A DNA stretch of 64,000 nucleotides, from positions 1,153,867 to 1,217,866 of the forward strand of contig NZ_CP019436.1 in NCBI RefSeq assembly GCF_002201895.1. Reading direction: 5' to 3'. The notes below the pieces were generated by a model, which was not told the DNA's origin, ran no database searches, and saw nothing but the letters and a program-made list of their open reading frames with translations. Source of the stretch: Methanopyrus sp. SNP6. GTDB lineage: Archaea > JAADCQ01 > Methanopyri > Methanopyrales > Methanopyraceae. Shown in pieces: positions 1 to 9,792 of the stretch. The translations under genes and the position numbers were made by a program. Positions within the stretch are counted from its first letter, which is position 1. Each line of letters starts with the position of its first letter.

Positions 1-1023
<1,023 letters not shown>

Positions 1024-1040
1024 TCACGGGGAGATTCGAG

Positions 1041-1442
1041 ATGCCGGAGCGCCTGTACGTTAGGGACTACATGGTCACAGGTGTCGTTCAGGTCCGGATG
1101 ACGGACACCGTGCGAGACGCCGTTCGTGAGATGGTCCGAGCCGGCGTACATGGGTTGGCCGTTGTGGGGCCTGACGGTGAGCTAGTAGGAGTGCTGGAAG
1201 AAGAGCACATAATGGATCTCGTGGTGGAGCGGGGGAGGGATTGGGCGGACATCCTGGAGACGACCGTCGAGGAAGTGATGGACCCCGAACCGGCTATCGT
1301 AGAGCCGAACGACACCCTCCTCGACGCACTTGAAGAGATGGAGCGCAAGAAGACCACTCGAGCTTTCGTGTTGAGCTGCGAGGGAACGCCCGTCGGTGTC
1401 GTCAGCGTCACAGATGTTCTGAGTGCGATCGTTCAGAGCTGA
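1041..1442 (+). CDS. Tandem CBS-domain protein
   Basis: A 133-residue protein consisting almost entirely of two CBS motifs (about residues 5-60 and 72-130), which pair into a Bateman module that usually binds adenosyl ligands (AMP, ATP, SAM) and senses cell state. There is no fused enzyme or transporter domain, so it is a stand-alone sensor whose partner cannot be read from the sequence. ATG at 1041 follows GGGGAG with good spacing. Its 3' end overlaps the convergent gene at 1433 by 10 bases. Confidence 0.85.
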   Translation: MPERLYVRDYMVTGVVQVRMTDTVRDAVREMVRAGVHGLAVVGPDGELVGVLEEEHIMDLVVERGRDWADILETTVEEVMDPEPAIVEPNDTLLDALEEMERKKTTRAFVLSCEGTPVGVVSVTDVLSAIVQS

Positions 1443-2695
1443 TTATCGGTAGTATACGCTCCTCCGCCATCTTCGCCACGGTGAGGTAAGTATCTAGCGA
1501 CACTGGAAGCTCCGGTGCTGAACTTAGCTGGCTGGGTATCCGCGGGCTCTCCGGGATCACAGGGTGCCGGTCGTGTCTCCTCCCCGAGGGTCAAAGCTAT
1601 CTCTTCGACGCGTAATCCCTCCCGTTTAGTATCCCCTTCGAACACCTCCACCACCCTCACGTTTGTGTCCTCCCGTATACACTCTGCTACCCAACCTTTG
1701 CATTCCTCACGCGTGCACAACAATACGATGTCCTCTACGCCTAGCTTCTCGAAGGCCTCCATCTGCGTCCAGAAGACGTAGTGACACTCGCCCTTCTCGT
1801 CCTTCCAGAGCTTCCTCTTGGACAGCTTGGTCCGTCGATGTAGGAACCACATGTACGAGAAATCGAACAGTGGCACGTTCAGGAGCGTCGACAAGAAGTA
1901 CGCGTACAGACTACTCTGAATATCCACGTACCCTACCACGAGGTCCGAACTCCTCCATCCTATCTCGGCCGTGATCCCGTCGATGCCCCAGGCCATGACC
2001 CTCGGCAGGTACTTCCAGTTGAGCCACCACACTTTAACGTCTTCCGGTATTCCCTTGAGTGAGATCACTTTCTTCGCGGGGATCGCATCGAGTTCGACTA
2101 TCTCCCGGCCAACACGCAGGTATGGAGAAACAACGGTGTCGGCTTCCACTTCCTCCACTAGGTTCGTTGGAGATGAGACTGCGTTCCTTGCGGCACAAAT
2201 CGTCGCTGTCTTGGCTAATGCGAGCGCGAATAGTGCTCGTTTCAGCTCGGTGCGGCCGAACACGTACGAGATGCGGCCCATCGAATACTCCAGCTCGAGT
2301 AACGTGGGCGAGTCGACTTCGAAAATCGGTGGGATGGCTACCTCCGTCGGGGTCCCATCCCGCCTACTCGTCGAAACAGACATCTCACGAAGTCTGCGCC
2401 GGAACTCACGGACCGCGGAAAGTAAGCGGTCTTCCAGTCCGCGCTCCGGCTCTTCCTCTCTCTCAACGTGGACCCGGATCTCCGTCGGCCCTTCGGCGAC
2501 CCTAGGTGAGATCGTTACGTTCTCGGGAACGTTAAGGCGGACTTCTATGGACTCGTCCTTTGAAAGTACCAGGAGATGTTCCCCGTGCCAAACGACTCGG
2601 CAGTCCTCGGGAACCTTGATTTCGGTAGAGTCGAGTGAGTCGAAGGCGTGAAAAAGGCAGGCGACTAGGTCGAGTAGTGGGTTATCCTCCTCCAT
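1433..2695 (-). CDS. Uncharacterised 420-residue protein
   Basis: I do not recognise this family. The protein is soluble and acidic, with a beta-rich N-terminus, a central segment of hydrophobic strands (about residues 170-280) and a basic stretch (HRRTKLSKRKLWK) near residue 290. Its C-terminal 50 residues are low complexity. Two cysteines near residue 340 (CTREECKGW) could bind a metal or form a disulfide. ATG at 2695 is followed by a normal coding sequence. It is tail-to-tail with the CBS gene and 18 bases upstream of the iron-sulfur flavoprotein stop, so it lies downstream of that gene on the minus strand. Possibly restricted to Methanopyrus. Confidence 0.7.
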   Translation of the reverse strand: MEEDNPLLDLVACLFHAFDSLDSTEIKVPEDCRVVWHGEHLLVLSKDESIEVRLNVPENVTISPRVAEGPTEIRVHVEREEEPERGLEDRLLSAVREFRRRLREMSVSTSRRDGTPTEVAIPPIFEVDSPTLLELEYSMGRISYVFGRTELKRALFALALAKTATICAARNAVSSPTNLVEEVEADTVVSPYLRVGREIVELDAIPAKKVISLKGIPEDVKVWWLNWKYLPRVMAWGIDGITAEIGWRSSDLVVGYVDIQSSLYAYFLSTLLNVPLFDFSYMWFLHRRTKLSKRKLWKDEKGECHYVFWTQMEAFEKLGVEDIVLLCTREECKGWVAECIREDTNVRVVEVFEGDTKREGLRVEEIALTLGEETRPAPCDPGEPADTQPAKFSTGASSVARYLPHRGEDGGGAYTTDNQL

Positions 2696-2713
2696 TCCCA
2701 GACAGCCCGGTCC

Positions 2714-3295
2714 TTATCGACCCTTGATCAATTTGACAACTTCGCCCACACGACGACCGGTATTACGAGCCGTTTCGACGCCAGTTTCATCCTTCTCCAC
2801 GTCTCCTGGCTCAAGTCCCACGCCCGCGCCACCGAAGTGTGCCGTGGGATCCGAGTCCCCGACCACGATCATGGCGTGGATCATGAAGAAGTTCTGGATG
2901 TCCCGTAGTGTGTGTTCTTGACCTCCGTTACGAGCACCTCCTACGGCGATGGCTCCCCCGACTTTGTCTTTCAACTCCCAATTCACTCGCAGTGGACGTG
3001 TTCTGTCCATCAACGCCTTCAGTTGCGCACTCACGCCGCCGTAGTACACGGGGGAGCCCACGATCATCCCGTCACATTCGAGCATCAGCTCGTAAACGTC
3101 GTGCATATCGTCATCTATGACGCACTCGCCAGTTCTCAGACACTCGCCACACGCCCTGCAGGGTGAGATGTCCATGTCCCGCACGGTGATGAATTCCGTC
3201 TCCTCACCGGACACTTCCTCCGCAGCCTCGAGGGCAACCCTCACGAGGTACTCCGTGTTCCCCTCTCTCGGGCTTCCGGATATGCCTAAAATCAT
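2714..3295 (-). CDS. Iron-sulfur flavoprotein (Isf-type NADPH-dependent FMN reductase fold)
   Basis: A 193-residue flavodoxin-like protein. It begins with the FMN phosphate-binding loop [12 protein letters not shown] and carries the compact 4Fe-4S motif of Isf proteins (C46, C49, C52, C58), followed by GSPVYYGG, another FMN-contact motif. In methanogens Isf proteins pass electrons from ferredoxin to acceptors such as oxygen or peroxide; that role is inferred by family. I prefer ATG at 3295 over GTG at 3307, because GAGGGG sits 11 bases before the ATG but abuts the GTG, and because family members start with M-x-GISGSPR. It diverges from dtdA. Confidence 0.85.
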   Translation of the reverse strand: MILGISGSPREGNTEYLVRVALEAAEEVSGEETEFITVRDMDISPCRACGECLRTGECVIDDDMHDVYELMLECDGMIVGSPVYYGGVSAQLKALMDRTRPLRVNWELKDKVGGAIAVGGARNGGQEHTLRDIQNFFMIHAMIVVGDSDPTAHFGGAGVGLEPGDVEKDETGVETARNTGRRVGEVVKLIKGR

Positions 3296-3325
3296 CCCAC
3301 ATCGCACCCCTCAGGGGGTTTCGGG

Positions 3326-4165
3326 TTGAGACGTGTGGTGGTACTGTGGAACCCGGACGACCCAGCCTCTAAAAACATCGCGGAAAGCCTGACAGAGGAC
3401 GCCGAAAAGCTCGATACCGAGGATCTCCAACACTACACCGTCGAAACCTGGGAACGTGACGGTGTCCGCTTCCACCTGACCGTCGCCCTCGGCGACCTCA
3501 TCGAGGAGGACGAGGCACGAGAACTCTCCCGTAAATTCGACGTCATCGTGTTCGCCTCACGCCACGAGAGCAGGACCGAGAAACCCTCACTCACAGTGCA
3601 CGTACCTGGTAATCCGACCCCTGAGGCCAAGTTCGGCGGTAAGCCGTTGGAGGTCTGTACGGCCGATCCTGAGGGTATGAAGGCAGCCCTCCTCGAGCTC
3701 AAACGCTTCCGGGATAAGCGTGGCCTGGATTACGACGTCTGCTACGAGGTAACGCACCATGGTCCTCGTGATCCGGGAGCTCCCTGCTTTTTCATCGAAA
3801 TCGGTTCCGACGAGAGGCGCTGGGCAGATGAAGAAGCCGGAGAGGCGTGCGCCCGCGCGATACTCGCGACCGTCGATCCACCAGACGTCAAAGCCGTGGT
3901 CGGCTACGGCGGCGGGCACTACGCCCCCGCCCACACCGACGCGGCCCTCTCAGATCGGAAGCTCGCTTACGGTCACATCGTACCGGACTACGCCGTAGAT
4001 CACGACTATCTACGGGATCAGTTCCTCGAGGTGGTAGACAAGACCCCTAGGGCCCGCGAGATCATCGTCGACGACCGTAACCTCGATCCTGGGATCGTGG
4101 AGCGGCTCGAGGATCTCGCCCACGATCGCGGTCTCCATCTCCGTGATGTCGAGGAGGTAAAATGA
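3326..4165 (+). CDS. dtdA: D-aminoacyl-tRNA deacylase (archaeal DtdA / DTD2 type)
   Basis: A 279-residue enzyme that hydrolyses D-amino acids from mischarged tRNAs, freeing the tRNA. Signature motifs of the archaeal and plant family are visible: THHGP (143-147), FIEIGS (156-161) and GGGHYAP near residue 198. Length is normal for the family. The start is TTG at 3326, preceded by GGGGG 8 bases upstream. It is followed at once by the gene at 4166, whose ribosome-binding site lies inside the last codons of dtdA, so the two probably form an operon. Confidence 0.93.
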   Translation: MRRVVVLWNPDDPASKNIAESLTEDAEKLDTEDLQHYTVETWERDGVRFHLTVALGDLIEEDEARELSRKFDVIVFASRHESRTEKPSLTVHVPGNPTPEAKFGGKPLEVCTADPEGMKAALLELKRFRDKRGLDYDVCYEVTHHGPRDPGAPCFFIEIGSDERRWADEEAGEACARAILATVDPPDVKAVVGYGGGHYAPAHTDAALSDRKLAYGHIVPDYAVDHDYLRDQFLEVVDKTPRAREIIVDDRNLDPGIVERLEDLAHDRGLHLRDVEEVK

Positions 4166-4672
4166 GTGATCCGTCGAGGTCAGAACTTCGAGGGCCCACC
4201 TGGACAGTATCGACGGATCGGCGCGATCGTTCGAGTCGGTCCTTACGCCCTATTCCTCACCGTCCGTGGCCCGAGACCCGCTCCTAAGAAGGTCCGCGTC
4301 GACGGGATCCGTTGTCCATTACTTCGCGAAGAACCCAAGATCAACGTCGCCGTCTACGCCTTCGAGTTCCCCGAGATCGTCGAACCGGACGAGATCGCCG
4401 AGCCCGAGCTCGGTGAAGCTACGCTCGAAGCCGGGGATGAATACCCCTGCCGTATCGAGGACGTCGACAGGAACAACCTCCGGATCACCATCCCTTCCTA
4501 CCTCCCACGGCCCGGCGACGCCGGCGCCCCAATAGTTCAGAAAGGTCGTGTCGTCGGCATGCTCGCTTCCTATTGGATCAACGATATGCTCGGGATGGGA
4601 CCACGCGCCGACATCGCACTCCGCGAGATCGTCGATTACTTCCGCCGTCGGACCCGTAGTTCCACCGCGTAG
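4166..4672 (+). CDS. Trypsin-like fold protein with a degenerate active-site motif
   Basis: A 168-residue protein translated from GTG at 4166, directly abutting the dtdA stop; GGAGGT lies 11 bases upstream. Residues 114-133 (RPGDAGAP then a strand and RVVGML) closely resemble the C-terminal catalytic core of chymotrypsin-like proteases, normally GDSGGP or GDSGAP followed by VVG. Here the nucleophilic serine position is alanine (A119), so if the fold assignment is right the protein should lack protease activity. It has no signal peptide. Its 3' end overlaps the convergent taw2 gene by 37 bases. The fold call rests on one motif and is moderate. Confidence 0.6.
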   Translation: MIRRGQNFEGPPGQYRRIGAIVRVGPYALFLTVRGPRPAPKKVRVDGIRCPLLREEPKINVAVYAFEFPEIVEPDEIAEPELGEATLEAGDEYPCRIEDVDRNNLRITIPSYLPRPGDAGAPIVQKGRVVGMLASYWINDMLGMGPRADIALREIVDYFRRRTRSSTA

Positions 4673-5466
4673 TGGTCCAACGCCGGGGAGAAACTCTTCA
4701 CGCGCCGTACTTCCAGCACTTCGCCTTCAAAGCCATCCGGCAGCGCGTCCAGCACTTCTCGGGCCACCCGGTCCTCACCCCATCGCTTCTGGAACACCTC
4801 GTGTACGACCAAGATTCCATCGTCCCGTACCGCCCGACAAGCGTACGGAAGGAACTTCAGCGTCCCCTTCAGGTACCCCATCAACACCCGATCCACTCCC
4901 TGCACGAACCGTGCCACCTCTCGACAGTCCCCTAAGAACGCCTGTACCCTTCCCATTACACCGTTCAGCCTCACGTTCTCCACCAGGTACCGGTACGCCA
5001 CTGGGTTCAGCTCCGCCGCCACCACCTTCGCACCCGCCAGTGCCGCCGGTAGCGTGAAGTGACCGATTCCGGCGAACATGTCGAACACCAGCTCCCCCTC
5101 CAGGTCCGATTCCAGCAGCCGGCGGCGCTCTTCCAGGTTCCCCCGAGCGAACATCACCCGCGTCGGATCCAATTTGAACCGGATTCCCAGCTCCTGGTGT
5201 ATGGTCTCTGCGTTCCGATCTCCCGCTACGACTTCCCCCACTGGCTCCCGAAACGTTCCATTCACGAAGCGTAGCGCCACCACCGATCGGGCTCCGGTCA
5301 CTTCACGAAGGATCCGTCCAACCTCCCGTCGGTACTTCCACGCCCGCTCATCGAACAACCGAATAATCACCACATCACCAAGCTCCTGCCAACGGCGTGG
5401 TACTGAGTCCGCAACCTCCGAAAGTTCCTCCTCCAACCTACGCACGAACTCCTCGCGGGACAGCAC
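4636..5466 (-). CDS. taw2: tRNA-Phe wyosine aminocarboxypropyltransferase Taw2 (TYW2 homologue)
   Basis: A 276-residue Trm5-like class I SAM enzyme. The N-terminal GDVVIIRL strand, the central DMFAGIGHFTLPAA SAM-binding loop (about residue 130) and the later MGYL in place of the Trm5 NLP motif point to Taw2, which transfers the 3-amino-3-carboxypropyl group of SAM to the wyosine precursor at G37 of tRNA-Phe. A Trm5 m1G37 methyltransferase is the main alternative. Start is GTG at 5466, one base after the stop of the upstream Mmp4 gene, so the two are co-transcribed. Confidence 0.82.
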   Translation of the reverse strand: MLSREEFVRRLEEELSEVADSVPRRWQELGDVVIIRLFDERAWKYRREVGRILREVTGARSVVALRFVNGTFREPVGEVVAGDRNAETIHQELGIRFKLDPTRVMFARGNLEERRRLLESDLEGELVFDMFAGIGHFTLPAALAGAKVVAAELNPVAYRYLVENVRLNGVMGRVQAFLGDCREVARFVQGVDRVLMGYLKGTLKFLPYACRAVRDDGILVVHEVFQKRWGEDRVAREVLDALPDGFEGEVLEVRRVKSFSPALDHYAVELRVRRRK

Positions 5467-5467
5467 T

Positions 5468-6232
5468 TCATCCCCCCGCCAGCTCGGCCGCCAGTCGCAA
5501 CGCCCGTACGTAGCCCGACGCCCGCTGCACTCGCGAGGTGTCCACGAACACCACGCCCCGTTCGAGCGCCGCTAGCACCGGCGCTCCGTAACTCCTGAAG
5601 CCCGCCACCAGTGACAGGCATCGGAACGCTAGGTTTCCCAGAACCCCGTTCACGAACAGTACGACGTCCCGTTCCAGTGCTTCTTCAACTAGAATTCCGA
5701 CGTGTTCAACTTCCATCCCGCGCTCCTTCAACAACCGCGCGACCAATTCCCCATCCGCCAACCACCGATCGATCTCCGACCGCCTACCGAAGTCCTCCAG
5801 TCGTCCTGATGATACTACCGCGACCGATGGTTCCCGCTGAGTCAGCCGTCGATGGAACCTCGCGGCTAGTTCCCCCAACTTCACCAAGGATCCCACATCC
5901 CACCCCTCGTCGATTCCCACCGGGGTCAGCAACACCCGTCGATCCTCCGTTTCGAGCACCGTCGATCGACCAGTGAACGGCAGGTTCAGTGCGTCGATCA
6001 GCTCCCGTACACACCGTCCCGATACCGCCCCCCGCACCGCCGCGTCTAACCTACCCTCGACGAGGTCCTCCACTAACGCTCTTCCCGGGTCCTCCGCGCG
6101 TACTTCCTCCACGTCCGCGTCGAGTTCGACGTCGTGATACACTACGACGTCGATACCCGCATGTTCCACGGCTCTCAACACACGCTCCGTAGCTCCCGGC
6201 ACCTCGCCGGACAGTGCTATCCCGATCCTCAC
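5468..6232 (-). CDS. mtxX: Methanogenesis marker protein 4 / MtxX
   Basis: A 254-residue protein opening with RIGIALSGEVPG and containing GSVAV-type strands typical of a phosphate acetyl/butyryl-transferase-like fold. The overall sequence is that of the MtxX/Mmp4 family, one of the markers found across methanogens; its biochemical role is not settled. Start GTG at 6232. It heads a two-gene minus-strand unit with taw2, the only two genes here with a one-base gap. Upstream lies a gene-poor stretch, so its promoter should lie in 6233-6300. Confidence 0.82.
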   Translation of the reverse strand: MRIGIALSGEVPGATERVLRAVEHAGIDVVVYHDVELDADVEEVRAEDPGRALVEDLVEGRLDAAVRGAVSGRCVRELIDALNLPFTGRSTVLETEDRRVLLTPVGIDEGWDVGSLVKLGELAARFHRRLTQREPSVAVVSSGRLEDFGRRSEIDRWLADGELVARLLKERGMEVEHVGILVEEALERDVVLFVNGVLGNLAFRCLSLVAGFRSYGAPVLAALERGVVFVDTSRVQRASGYVRALRLAAELAGG

Positions 6233-6944
6233 ACGAACGCCCCCGGCTCACCCTCCCTCCCCGGTGCACTTACCGTACACGGTTGGACACCACCGGTCCG
6301 TGGGTGGCACGCGACCGGGCGCTCCTCCGAGATCCCTACGGAGTGCCTGCCGACACGCGCGGTATAGTGGAACGATATCCCCACGTACGCCGGTTTTGAG
6401 ACCGAGAGTCTTACGGTAATCACTTTAGACGGACGGGCACCGGTGGACCCAGTGGACTCCATCTACTGGCCGGAGGGTGAGGAGAGACGGCCCTGGCCGA
6501 TGTCGATGATGAGGCTCGGGCAATTCCGATACCCTCGGTTGCTCCCGTCAAACCCTCACGAGCGAGGGCGGTGGGTGGTACCCGTAACGTACGGTCTCCG
6601 CACGGCTATCGTGGGTCATATGGCGATTCAATATGTTATATTAATCATGGAACATGCATGACTTGCGCACCGTCCATCGCCCGACGGTCCCACGTACCAT
6701 CGATCACCGCGGAAGATGATGGGAGTGACGGGATTACGGGTCATTACGTGCGATCGCCCTGCCAATCGCCCGAAACGCTGTGTGTTTGTCGGAAAAGGAA
6801 TCTGTTTCTGAAAGCTATTCGCACCGTGGCCGGTATAGTCCTTGAGTCGGCGGTACGATGGGCCCTCAAAGAACCTCCCATTGTCGGTCGAACGCATTCC
6901 ACTGGAGATGAACGCAACGTCTTCGGGCCCTCCGGACCGCTCGC
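6233..6944. other. Gene-poor intergenic stretch
   Basis: About 700 bases without a gene I can support. It contains an AT-rich patch at 6618-6660, unusual against the GC-rich background, and an open reading frame at 6443-6661 whose last 30 residues look faintly membrane-like but have no recognisable start signal or relatives. No tRNA, tandem repeat or inverted repeat longer than about 5 base pairs was seen. Confidence 0.5.
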
Positions 6945-7262
6945 TCAGCTTCCTCGGGTTCCTCGGCCTCGGATCACCGAACAGGGAACCGTCTGGAAGC
7001 GGTGTCGCACGGTACTGGGTGGCGAGACTCCAGGTCGACCTAAAGGATAGCGATCGGGTGGGTCACGGGCCACGATGGTGGGTGTACCCTCGGGACCGGT
7101 CATCTCGAGGCCGAGCTCGACGGCTCTCATCACGGTCTCCGGCTCTACGTCGACGAGTAGCACGGAGGCTAGGAGCAGGCGGTGTCGGTACACCAGGGCA
7201 GCGTGTGGTCGGATGTCGAAGGTGAGATGGTGCTGGAGGAAGCGGCCGAGAAACGTCGCCAC
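6945..7262 (-). CDS. Possible small uncharacterised protein
   Basis: A 105-codon frame starting at GTG 7262, with GGGAG 12 bases upstream. The first 70 codons have the high third-position GC of neighbouring real genes and encode a coherent helix-strand-helix sequence (for example VLLVDVEPETVMRAVELGLE). The last 35 residues are proline- and arginine-rich and look like read-through of non-coding DNA, which may mean a truncated gene. It would diverge from argG. Family unknown. Confidence 0.4.
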   Translation of the reverse strand: MATFLGRFLQHHLTFDIRPHAALVYRHRLLLASVLLVDVEPETVMRAVELGLEMTGPEGTPTIVARDPPDRYPLGRPGVSPPSTVRHRFQTVPCSVIRGRGTRGS

Positions 7263-7370
7263 TACTTTTCGAGCTCCCGGCGGTTGTTCTCCCTCGATTC
7301 TGTCACTTCAAACCCCTGGAATCACGTCGCAACAGGATTCGGAACAGGCTAGCTTCCCCCATGGAACGGT

Positions 7371-7386
7371 GGACGTTTTAACGTCC
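7371..7386 (+). promoter_or_regulatory. Palindrome over the argG TATA box, candidate operator
   Basis: The sequence GGACGTTTTAACGTCC has 7-bp perfectly inverted arms around a two-base centre. The central TTTTAA is a plausible archaeal TATA element whose centre lies about 28 bases before the argG start codon at 7407, so transcription would begin at or near that codon. A dimeric regulator bound here would compete with TBP. Palindrome is seen; operator function is inferred. Confidence 0.5.
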
Positions 7387-7406
7387 GAGGCTACGGGACG
7401 TCGGGG

Positions 7407-8600
7407 GTGCGTGCGGTGTCGCGAGTAGTTCTCGCGTACTCAGGAGGCTTGGACACTTCGGTTTGCATCGAACTCCTGCGGGAACGGTACGGTTACGACG
7501 AGGTGATCACGGTGACTGCGGACGTGGGCCAGCCGGAGGAGGAGCTGCGGGAGGCGGAGGAGAAGGCACGGAAGCTCGCGGATGAGCACTTCACGGTCGA
7601 CTGTGTGGATGAGTTCGTGCGCGAGTACTGCTGGCGAGCCGTGAAGGCGAATGCGACGTATGAGGGGTACCCCCTGAGTACGGCGCTGGCCCGACCGCTG
7701 ATCGCACAGAAGGTCCTGGAAGTGGCGCGCGAGGTGGACGCGGACGCGGTCGCACACGGGTGCACGGGGAAGGGCAACGACCAGTTCCGCTTCGAGTCCT
7801 ACCTGCGGGCTCACGGCGGTGAGGAGTTCGAGATCGTTGCTCCGGTTCGGGACCTGGACCTCACGCGCCACGAGGAGATAGCGTACGCCGAAGAGCGTGG
7901 GATTCCCGTCCCGGTGGACGTCGACAGTCCCTACAGCGTGGACGAAAACCTATGGGGCCGGTCGATCGAAGGCGGTGTCCTGGAAGATCCATCCGAGGAA
8001 CCGCCAGAGGAGGTCTTCGAGTGGACCGTCAGTCCAGCGGAGGCCCCGGACGAGCCCGAGGTCGTGGAGATCGAGTTCGAGAGAGGCGTGCCCGTGGAGG
8101 TGGATGGGCGGGACGACCCGGTCGAGATCGTCCGGTACTTGAACGAGACCGCAGGCGGGCACGGTGTAGGCCGCATCGACATCGTCGAGGACCGAGTAAT
8201 CGGATTGAAGTCACGTGAAGTGTACGAGGCTCCGGCAGCGGTGACGCTGCTCGAGGCGCACCGGGCGTTGGAGGCGTTCACCCTAACACGCCGGGAGCTG
8301 TCGCTGAAAGCATCACTGGAGGAAGAGTGGGCGCGACTCGTCTATGACGGGCTGTGGTTCGATCCCCTGCGCGAGCACCTGGAGGCCTTCTTCGACTCGA
8401 CGCAGCGGCACGTGGAAGGGACCGTATGCGTGAAGTTGTTCAAAGGTTCCTCGATCGTAATCTCACGGGAATCCCCGCGGGCGCTCTACGAGGAGGAGTT
8501 GATATCGTACGAAGAAAAGCAGTTCGATCAGCGGACTGCTGAAGGTGCTGTAAAGCTACACGGGATCCAGGAACGGCTGGCTTTAAGACGTCGTGAGTGA
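7407..8600 (+). CDS. argG: Argininosuccinate synthase
   Basis: A 397-residue enzyme that condenses citrulline and aspartate using ATP to give argininosuccinate, the penultimate step of arginine synthesis. The ATP pyrophosphatase loop AYSGGLDTS lies at residues 10-18, and HGCTGKGNDQ and SPYSVDENLWGRS are conserved substrate-binding segments. Length is normal. GTG at 7407 follows GGGG closely, but the TATA position suggests a very short or absent leader. The gene stands alone, with a putative palindromic operator upstream and a convergent ABC transporter downstream (73-base gap). argH is not in this window. Confidence 0.97.
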   Translation: MRAVSRVVLAYSGGLDTSVCIELLRERYGYDEVITVTADVGQPEEELREAEEKARKLADEHFTVDCVDEFVREYCWRAVKANATYEGYPLSTALARPLIAQKVLEVAREVDADAVAHGCTGKGNDQFRFESYLRAHGGEEFEIVAPVRDLDLTRHEEIAYAEERGIPVPVDVDSPYSVDENLWGRSIEGGVLEDPSEEPPEEVFEWTVSPAEAPDEPEVVEIEFERGVPVEVDGRDDPVEIVRYLNETAGGHGVGRIDIVEDRVIGLKSREVYEAPAAVTLLEAHRALEAFTLTRRELSLKASLEEEWARLVYDGLWFDPLREHLEAFFDSTQRHVEGTVCVKLFKGSSIVISRESPRALYEEELISYEEKQFDQRTAEGAVKLHGIQERLALRRRE

Positions 8601-8673
8601 GGCTCGGCGCGCTCCGTTCCGGTCATCTCCGCGGGTCCTCGATGCCGCCTTCTCACCTGAACGTCGCCCGACG

Positions 8674-9792
8674 TTACAGGTGCTCCCGTATCCTGTCGTA
8701 CAGCATCGCGCCCGCCGCGATGAACACCGTCGCGAACCCCGTCAGGACGACGATGTCGATGGGATCCAGGTACCCAAGGAGGGCCGCCTTCCTGGCGGCG
8801 TCCCCCATGTAGTACATCGGATTCACCTGCGCGATCCTGTAGGCCCATTCCGGCATGACGCTGGGTGGCATGAAGATTCCCGATAGGAACATCATTGGGA
8901 GCGTCAGCGCCCCGGTGAGCATCTCGGCCACTTCGGACCTACCCGCCAGCGACGCCATCAGGAGGGCGAACCCTATCATGGTGGCGGCCGACAGGATCCC
9001 AACGCACAGCAGGAGGAACGGATGCGGTACCTTCGCGCCCAAGGCGAGTGCCGTCACCAGTACGATCCCGCAGCGGACGGCCCCCCAGAGACTCATGTTG
9101 AGGAACCTTCCTATCACGACGTCTCTGGGTCTTATAGGGGCGGCGAACAGCGCGTAAGTGACGCCTGTCTCTATTTCCTCCATCATGACGCGACCCATGC
9201 CGAAGATCGATCCCATGGTAGCCGCCAGCACCACCAGTCCCGGCACCAGGAAGTCGAAGTACTTGAGCCCCTTTACCGGAGCCTCGAAGTCGAACGGGTT
9301 CACCAGCACTCCCGAGGTCGGCAGCGGTGATGGTGCCGGCGTCCAGCGAAAGGCGGCTTGGAGTTCGCGCACTGTCTTCTTCATCTCCTCCGAGACGCGC
9401 TTGGCCCAGGCGCGTTGGATGACACCCCGCACGTAGGACGACCCCATAGGGTCCGAGGGGTCGTAGTACACCACGGCTTTCTCCAACGGGAACCCCTTCG
9501 GCACGTGCACGAAGACCGTTGCCCTTCCATCTTTGACCATCGTCTTACCTTCGCCGATGCTCCGGACGTAGACGACACCCATCCGGTGGTCGGACTTCAG
9601 CGCATCGATGATCGGGTCGAAATCGGAACTGTGGCTCAAGACGGCGACGGTCACGTGTCTGGGTTTGACGTCGTGGAACGCACCGTACATCACCAGGATC
9701 ATGATCACGGGCATGATCAAGGTGGGTGCGAGCCTCCTGCGGTCCTTGAGCCAAGCCCTCAGGTCGCGGGCGGCTATCACTCGCCAGGACAA
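8674..9792 (-). CDS. ABC-2 type transporter permease
   Basis: A 372-residue integral membrane protein. One N-terminal helix (about 25-40) is followed by an extracytoplasmic domain of roughly 140 residues and then five C-terminal helices (from about 190), with the GFALLMASLAGRSE and LSGIFMPPSVMPEW segments typical of ABC-2 exporters. It would form the membrane channel with the ATPase encoded upstream; substrate unknown. TTG at 9792 has GAGGGGGTC 6 bases upstream and overlaps the ATPase gene by 16 bases, which implies translational coupling. Confidence 0.9.
   Translation of the reverse strand: MSWRVIAARDLRAWLKDRRRLAPTLIMPVIMILVMYGAFHDVKPRHVTVAVLSHSSDFDPIIDALKSDHRMGVVYVRSIGEGKTMVKDGRATVFVHVPKGFPLEKAVVYYDPSDPMGSSYVRGVIQRAWAKRVSEEMKKTVRELQAAFRWTPAPSPLPTSGVLVNPFDFEAPVKGLKYFDFLVPGLVVLAATMGSIFGMGRVMMEEIETGVTYALFAAPIRPRDVVIGRFLNMSLWGAVRCGIVLVTALALGAKVPHPFLLLCVGILSAATMIGFALLMASLAGRSEVAEMLTGALTLPMMFLSGIFMPPSVMPEWAYRIAQVNPMYYMGDAARKAALLGYLDPIDIVVLTGFATVFIAAGAMLYDRIREHL

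Noticed and set aside
6506-6512. ATGATGA resembling a C box in the spacer before argG
   Set aside because: No D box follows within a reasonable distance.
6443-6661. 72-codon plus-strand reading frame
   Set aside because: Only the last 30 residues look protein-like and no start signal is visible.
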